From positions 3,596,001 to 3,660,000 of the forward strand of contig NZ_CP080531.1 of NCBI RefSeq assembly GCF_024746835.1: a stretch of 64,000 bases of DNA. Reading direction: 5' to 3'. The position numbers and the translations under genes were made by a program. The first letter of the stretch is position 1; the number at the start of each line of letters is the position of its first letter. The notes under the pieces are model-generated. The model had not been told where the DNA came from. It worked only from the letters and a program-made list of their open reading frames with translations, and did not search any database. Positions 60,691 to 64,000 of the stretch are shown piece after piece. Source of the DNA: Mesorhizobium sp. AR02 (GTDB taxonomy: Bacteria; Pseudomonadota; Alphaproteobacteria; Rhizobiales; Rhizobiaceae).

Positions 60691-61575
60691 ATGGAAAAAC
60701 GCGTCACCTTCAGCAGTTGGACGATCGGCATCCTTTTCGCGGTGCCGCAGCTCCTCCTGATCTTCACGTTCTTCTACTGGCCGGCTGGCCAGGCGGTGTA
60801 CTGGTCGCTGACGCTGCAGCAGCCCTGGGGCGGCGGCAACATCTGGGTCGGGCTCGACAATTTCCGCTCGATCCTGGCCAACGCCGATTACTGGAACTCG
60901 ATCACCGCCAGCCTTGTCTTTGCCGGGATCAGCACCGGTCTTGCAATGTTCATTGCGCTGGTGCTCGCCGCCCTGACCGACCGGCAGCTCACCGGCTCGC
61001 GTCTCTATCGCGTCGTGCTGATCTGGCCCTATGGCATCGCCGCACCCGCGCTGGCGCTGGCGTTTCGCTTCATCCTGGCGCCGGAAGCGGGATTCCTTTC
61101 CGCCGTCAACCGGATGTGGCCGGGAATCTGGGATCCGGGTCTCGACGGCGCCGACGCCATGGCTTCGATCATCGTCGCCTTCTCGTGGAAATATGTCGGC
61201 TACAACTTCATCTTCTTCGTGGCCGCGTTCCAGGCCATCCCGCGTTCGCTGATCGAGGCGGCGGCGATGGACGGCTCCGGTGTCGTCAGGCGCTTCTGGG
61301 ACATCCAGTTCCCGCTGATCACGCCGACGATCTTCTTCCTGCTGGTCATCAACATCACCGAAAGCTTCCAGGATTCCTTCGGCATCGTCGACATCATGAC
61401 ATCAGGCGGCCCGGCGAACGCGACCAATCTGATGGTCTACAAGATCTATTCCGATGGCTTCAAAGGTTTGGATTATTCGGGTGCCGCCGCGCAGAGCATC
61501 ATCCTGATGCTGCTCATCATCGTGCTCACCATCTTCCAGTTCCGCTTCATCGAGCGGCGCGTGCACTACGGGTGA
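60691..61575 (+). CDS. ugpA: Glycerol-3-phosphate ABC transporter permease UgpA
   Basis: Inner-membrane permease of 294 residues with six helices. The EAA loop 'SLIEAAAMDGSGVVRRFWDI' contacts the ATPase UgpC. 'IFTFFYWPAGQAVYWSLTLQ' at the N-terminus and 'DIMTSGGPANATNLMVYKIY' at the C-terminus match UgpA. Follows ugpB after a hairpin and precedes ugpE by 13 bp. Confidence 0.93.
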   Translation: MEKRVTFSSWTIGILFAVPQLLLIFTFFYWPAGQAVYWSLTLQQPWGGGNIWVGLDNFRSILANADYWNSITASLVFAGISTGLAMFIALVLAALTDRQLTGSRLYRVVLIWPYGIAAPALALAFRFILAPEAGFLSAVNRMWPGIWDPGLDGADAMASIIVAFSWKYVGYNFIFFVAAFQAIPRSLIEAAAMDGSGVVRRFWDIQFPLITPTIFFLLVINITESFQDSFGIVDIMTSGGPANATNLMVYKIYSDGFKGLDYSGAAAQSIILMLLIIVLTIFQFRFIERRVHYG

Positions 61576-61588
61576 GGATGACGATGAC

Positions 61589-62503
61589 ATGGTAGAGCGC
61601 ACCCCATTCCTCAATTTCTTCACGCATCTGATCCTTTTCATCGGCTTTGTCTTCTGCGTCGCGCCGTTCCTGATCGTCGCCATCGCCGCGTCGCACAACC
61701 TGCGGGATGTCAACGATGTGCCGATGTCGCTGCTGCCGGGCAGCGACTTCTGGGTCAACATCAAGACGGCGTGGGTGACGGCCGATCTCGGCCCCAAGCT
61801 GCTCAACAGCTTCATCGTCGCCGGCGGCGTGGCGGCGGGCAAAGTGATCATTTCGGCGCTCACCGCCTTCTCGATCGTCTATTTCCGTTTTCCCGGCCGG
61901 ATGTTCATCTTCTGGCTGATCTTCGTCACCCTGATGCTGCCACTGGAAGTTCGCATCGTGCCGACCTATGCGGTCGTCGCCAACGTGCTGTCGCCCTATC
62001 AGGCCATCCTCGACGTGACAGGCTTGAGCTGGCTGATCGAGAAGGTGTCGGGCGTGCAGGTCTCGCTCAACCTCGGGCTGCTCAATTCCTACCCTGGACT
62101 GATCCTGCCGCTGGTCGCCACGGCCACCGGCACGTTCCTGTACCGGCAGTTCTTCCTCACCGTGCCGGATGAACTGACCGAGGCCGCGCGCATGGACGGT
62201 GCAGGGCCATTGCGCTTCTTCATCGATGTTCTTCTTCCGCTCTCGCGCAACAACATGGCGGCGCTCGGCACCATCATGTTCCTGTGGGCCTGGAATCAGT
62301 ATCTTTGGCCGCTTCTCATCACCACCGACCAGTCGCATGCGATGGCGGTCACCGAGCTTAAGTTTCTCATTCCCAATGTCGGCGGCACTCCGGAATGGCA
62401 CATTGCCATGGCCGGCACGCTTATCATCATGCTCCCGCCGCTGTTCGTCGTGGTGCTCATGCAACGCTGGATCGTGCGTGGCCTGATCGCCACCGAGAAA
62501 TAA
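61589..62503 (+). CDS. ugpE: Glycerol-3-phosphate ABC transporter permease UgpE
   Basis: Second permease, 304 residues, six helices. The EAA loop is 'TEAARMDGAGPLRFFIDVLL'. 'IIFSALTAFSIVYFRFPGRM'-like and 'WNQYLWPLLITTDQSHAMAV' segments fit UgpE, including the Trp-Pro-Leu motif of sugar/G3P permeases. Followed by ugpC after 12 bp with an AGGAG-like site. Confidence 0.93.
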   Translation: MVERTPFLNFFTHLILFIGFVFCVAPFLIVAIAASHNLRDVNDVPMSLLPGSDFWVNIKTAWVTADLGPKLLNSFIVAGGVAAGKVIISALTAFSIVYFRFPGRMFIFWLIFVTLMLPLEVRIVPTYAVVANVLSPYQAILDVTGLSWLIEKVSGVQVSLNLGLLNSYPGLILPLVATATGTFLYRQFFLTVPDELTEAARMDGAGPLRFFIDVLLPLSRNNMAALGTIMFLWAWNQYLWPLLITTDQSHAMAVTELKFLIPNVGGTPEWHIAMAGTLIIMLPPLFVVVLMQRWIVRGLIATEK

Positions 62504-62515
62504 TAGGAGACAAAA

Positions 62516-63616
62516 ATGGCCTCCATCACCATTCGCGGCGTCAAGAAGAACTACGCCAAGACGCAGGTCGTGCACGGCGTCGACCTCGACTTCGCCTCGG
62601 GGGAATTTGTCGTCATCCTGGGACCGTCCGGCTGCGGCAAGTCCACGCTGCTGCGCATGATCGCCGGGCTGGAAGAGATCTCCGGCGGTGAGATCTCGAT
62701 CGACGGCACTGTGGTCAACAAACTGGAGCCGCGCGAGCGCGGCTGCGCCATGGTGTTCCAGAATTATGCGCTCTATCCGCATATGAGCGTGGCGCAGAAC
62801 ATCGGTTATTCGCTCAAGGTCGCCGGCGTGCCTTTGGCTGAACGCACACAGCGCATCCAGGCGGTGGCGCGCACGCTGGAGCTCGAGCATCTGCTCGACC
62901 GCAAGCCGATGGCGCTTTCCGGCGGCCAGAGACAGCGCGTCGCCATGGGCCGCGCCATGATCCGCGAACCCAAGGTTTTTCTCTTTGACGAGCCGCTGTC
63001 CAACCTCGACGCCAAGCTGCGCGTCCAGATGCGCTCGGAAATCCGCAAGCTGCATCGCCGGCTGAACGCCACCTCGGTCTTCGTCACCCATGACCAGGTC
63101 GAAGCGATGACCCTGGCCGACCGGCTGGTGGTGATGAATGGCGGACGCGTCGAACAGGTCGGCACGCCGGCGGACGTCTACAGCCGTCCGGCCAGCCGCT
63201 TCGTCGCCACCTTCGTCGGCGCGCCGGCCATGAACATGCTCGAAGGCACGGTCGAGCTCGACGGGCTGTCGCTGCTCGGCGGCAGCCGGCGCCTGGCGAT
63301 GGCACGCGCCGGCCTGCCGGTCGGCAAGAAGGTGGCAATGGGCATCCGGCCGGAAGCCGTGCGCCTGGTGGCGCCCGGCACGGCCGGCGCGCTCGACGCC
63401 ACCGTCGACCTGGTCGAGGAACTGGGTGCGGGGCGGGTCATCTATGTCGATCTCGACGGCGCGCCGTTTTCGGTGATGACGTCGGAGGCCATCCACCCCG
63501 AACCCGGCAGCCCGGTCGGCCTGAAGTTTTCGCCAGCGGACATGCATTTCTTCTCGTCGGAAACAGGAAGCCGCCTCGATGTCTTCAAGGCGTCCGTACC
63601 CGAGCCGGCGCTCTGA
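62516..63616 (+). CDS. ugpC: Glycerol-3-phosphate ABC transporter ATPase UgpC
   Basis: ABC ATPase of 366 residues. Walker A '[10 protein letters not shown]' at 35-44, Q-loop '[14 protein letters not shown]', signature '[15 protein letters not shown]', Walker B '[13 protein letters not shown]', H-loop '[11 protein letters not shown]', then a TOBE-containing C-terminal domain ('[13 protein letters not shown]'). Completes the ugpB-A-E-C import system. No ugpQ phosphodiesterase is seen within the window. Confidence 0.94.
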   Translation: MASITIRGVKKNYAKTQVVHGVDLDFASGEFVVILGPSGCGKSTLLRMIAGLEEISGGEISIDGTVVNKLEPRERGCAMVFQNYALYPHMSVAQNIGYSLKVAGVPLAERTQRIQAVARTLELEHLLDRKPMALSGGQRQRVAMGRAMIREPKVFLFDEPLSNLDAKLRVQMRSEIRKLHRRLNATSVFVTHDQVEAMTLADRLVVMNGGRVEQVGTPADVYSRPASRFVATFVGAPAMNMLEGTVELDGLSLLGGSRRLAMARAGLPVGKKVAMGIRPEAVRLVAPGTAGALDATVDLVEELGAGRVIYVDLDGAPFSVMTSEAIHPEPGSPVGLKFSPADMHFFSSETGSRLDVFKASVPEPAL

Positions 63617-63637
63617 CTTTCAAGCCCATTGAGCAGT

Positions 63638-63654
63638 GGCCGAGCTACTCGGCC
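63638..63654. terminator. Symmetric hairpin in the convergent ugpC spacer
   Basis: GGCCGAG-CTA-CTCGGCC is a perfect 7-bp stem with a 3-nt loop between the ends of two convergent genes. Without a T-run it is at best a weak bidirectional terminator. Confidence 0.4.
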
Positions 63655-63719
63655 GAATCCGCAAAACGCATCATCGCGTGATCTCTCTGCTGCGCCCCGG
63701 GTGTGGCACCGTCAGACCT

Positions 63720-64000
63720 TCAGGCGAACACATGCGCCTTTCCCGACACGGTGAGCCGCACGATCTCGCCGACCGCCGGTGCGTCCATGCCGGATTTGCG
63801 CAGGATCAGCGGCGTGTTGCCGATCGCAGCGGCGTCCGGCGGATCGGCGTTGTTCAGAAGCCGCACCGCGACCGTGCATGTCGAGCCGGCGAATTCGGAT
63901 TCCGTCACCTCGCCAAACAGCATGTCCGGGGTGCCCGACATGCCCTCGCGCGACGTGCGTTTCAGCCCGATCTGCTCCGGCCGCAGCATGATGCGGACGA
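63720..64000 (-). CDS. ABC transporter ATPase, C-terminal TOBE domain (cut by window edge)
   Basis: The minus strand carries the last 93 or so residues of an ABC ATPase: 'VRIMLRPEQIGLKRTSREG', then 'LFGEVTESEFAGSTCTVAVR' and 'APAVGEIVRLTVSGKAHVFA'. The 'LRPEQ' start and the following beta strands are the TOBE domain of importers for polyamines, iron or similar (PotA/FbpC type). The nucleotide-binding part lies beyond the window, so the substrate is unknown. Frame stays open to the edge. Confidence 0.85.
   Translation of the reverse strand, partial: VRIMLRPEQIGLKRTSREGMSGTPDMLFGEVTESEFAGSTCTVAVRLLNNADPPDAAAIGNTPLILRKSGMDAPAVGEIVRLTVSGKAHVFA

Overview
The window is high-GC chromosomal DNA from an alphaproteobacterium of the order Hyphomicrobiales (Rhizobiales), most likely Mesorhizobium or a close relative. 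This rests on gene order and signature elements: xerD / small membrane protein / aroK / aroB / CBS-CorC protein; bolA / J-domain protein / cobS / cobT; rpmB next to a DUF3108 gene; metX-metW behind a SAM-II riboswitch; hisC-tyrC; ftsX-ftsE; lysA / small lipoprotein / argH / tlpA; and mosaic palindromic intergenic repeats typical of rhizobia. Nearly all of it reads as core genome. Genus is inferred, not proven.

Layout. 1-3.4 kb: start of xerD, shikimate genes aroK-aroB, and a CBS/CorC protein that lacks most of its membrane domain. 3.5-8.4 kb: stress module prkA-yeaH-spoVR on the minus strand, with spoVR broken by a one-base frameshift. 8.8-14.8 kb: hydrolase, bolA, J-domain protein, cobaltochelatase subunits cobS-cobT and a phytase-like exported protein. 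14.8-16.6 kb: the only clearly mobile segment, a complete IS256-family element (15205-16545) with an 8-bp target duplication, sitting in the loop of a long inverted repeat beside an older IS remnant. 16.7-31 kb: ArsR-AHSA1 pair, methyltransferase, queuosine-precursor transporter under a preQ1 riboswitch, rpmB, DUF3108, transporters, glyoxalase II, ABC exporter, glycosyltransferase, DUF1330 and macro-domain genes, and metX-metW under a SAM-II riboswitch. 31-46 kb: hisC-tyrC, sugar kinase, DUF2125, ChaC-like enzyme, aldo/keto reductase, LysE exporter, plsC, a LysR-controlled pair, ftsX-ftsE, hpt and a CpdR-like receiver. 46-56 kb: LysR regulator, a probably acquired DUF4238 gene, a large TIGR02302 protein, Ser/Thr dehydratase, lysA, LptM-like lipoprotein, argH and tlpA. 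56-64 kb: MHYT-GGDEF-EAL protein, a complete Ugp-type ABC transporter operon, and the end of a further ABC ATPase gene.

The strongest signals beyond ordinary gene calling are RNA-level controls: a preQ1-I-like riboswitch whose pseudoknot covers the start codon of the queuosine transporter; a SAM-II riboswitch with a visible promoter and terminator before metX; and two leader hairpins that bury ribosome-binding sites (before the LysE exporter and before the MHYT-GGDEF-EAL gene). I found no CRISPR array, tRNA, rRNA, prophage or recognisable multi-gene defence system, and nothing I would call a wholly new multi-gene system. The structured leaders and the CorC domain loss are the best candidates for something undescribed.
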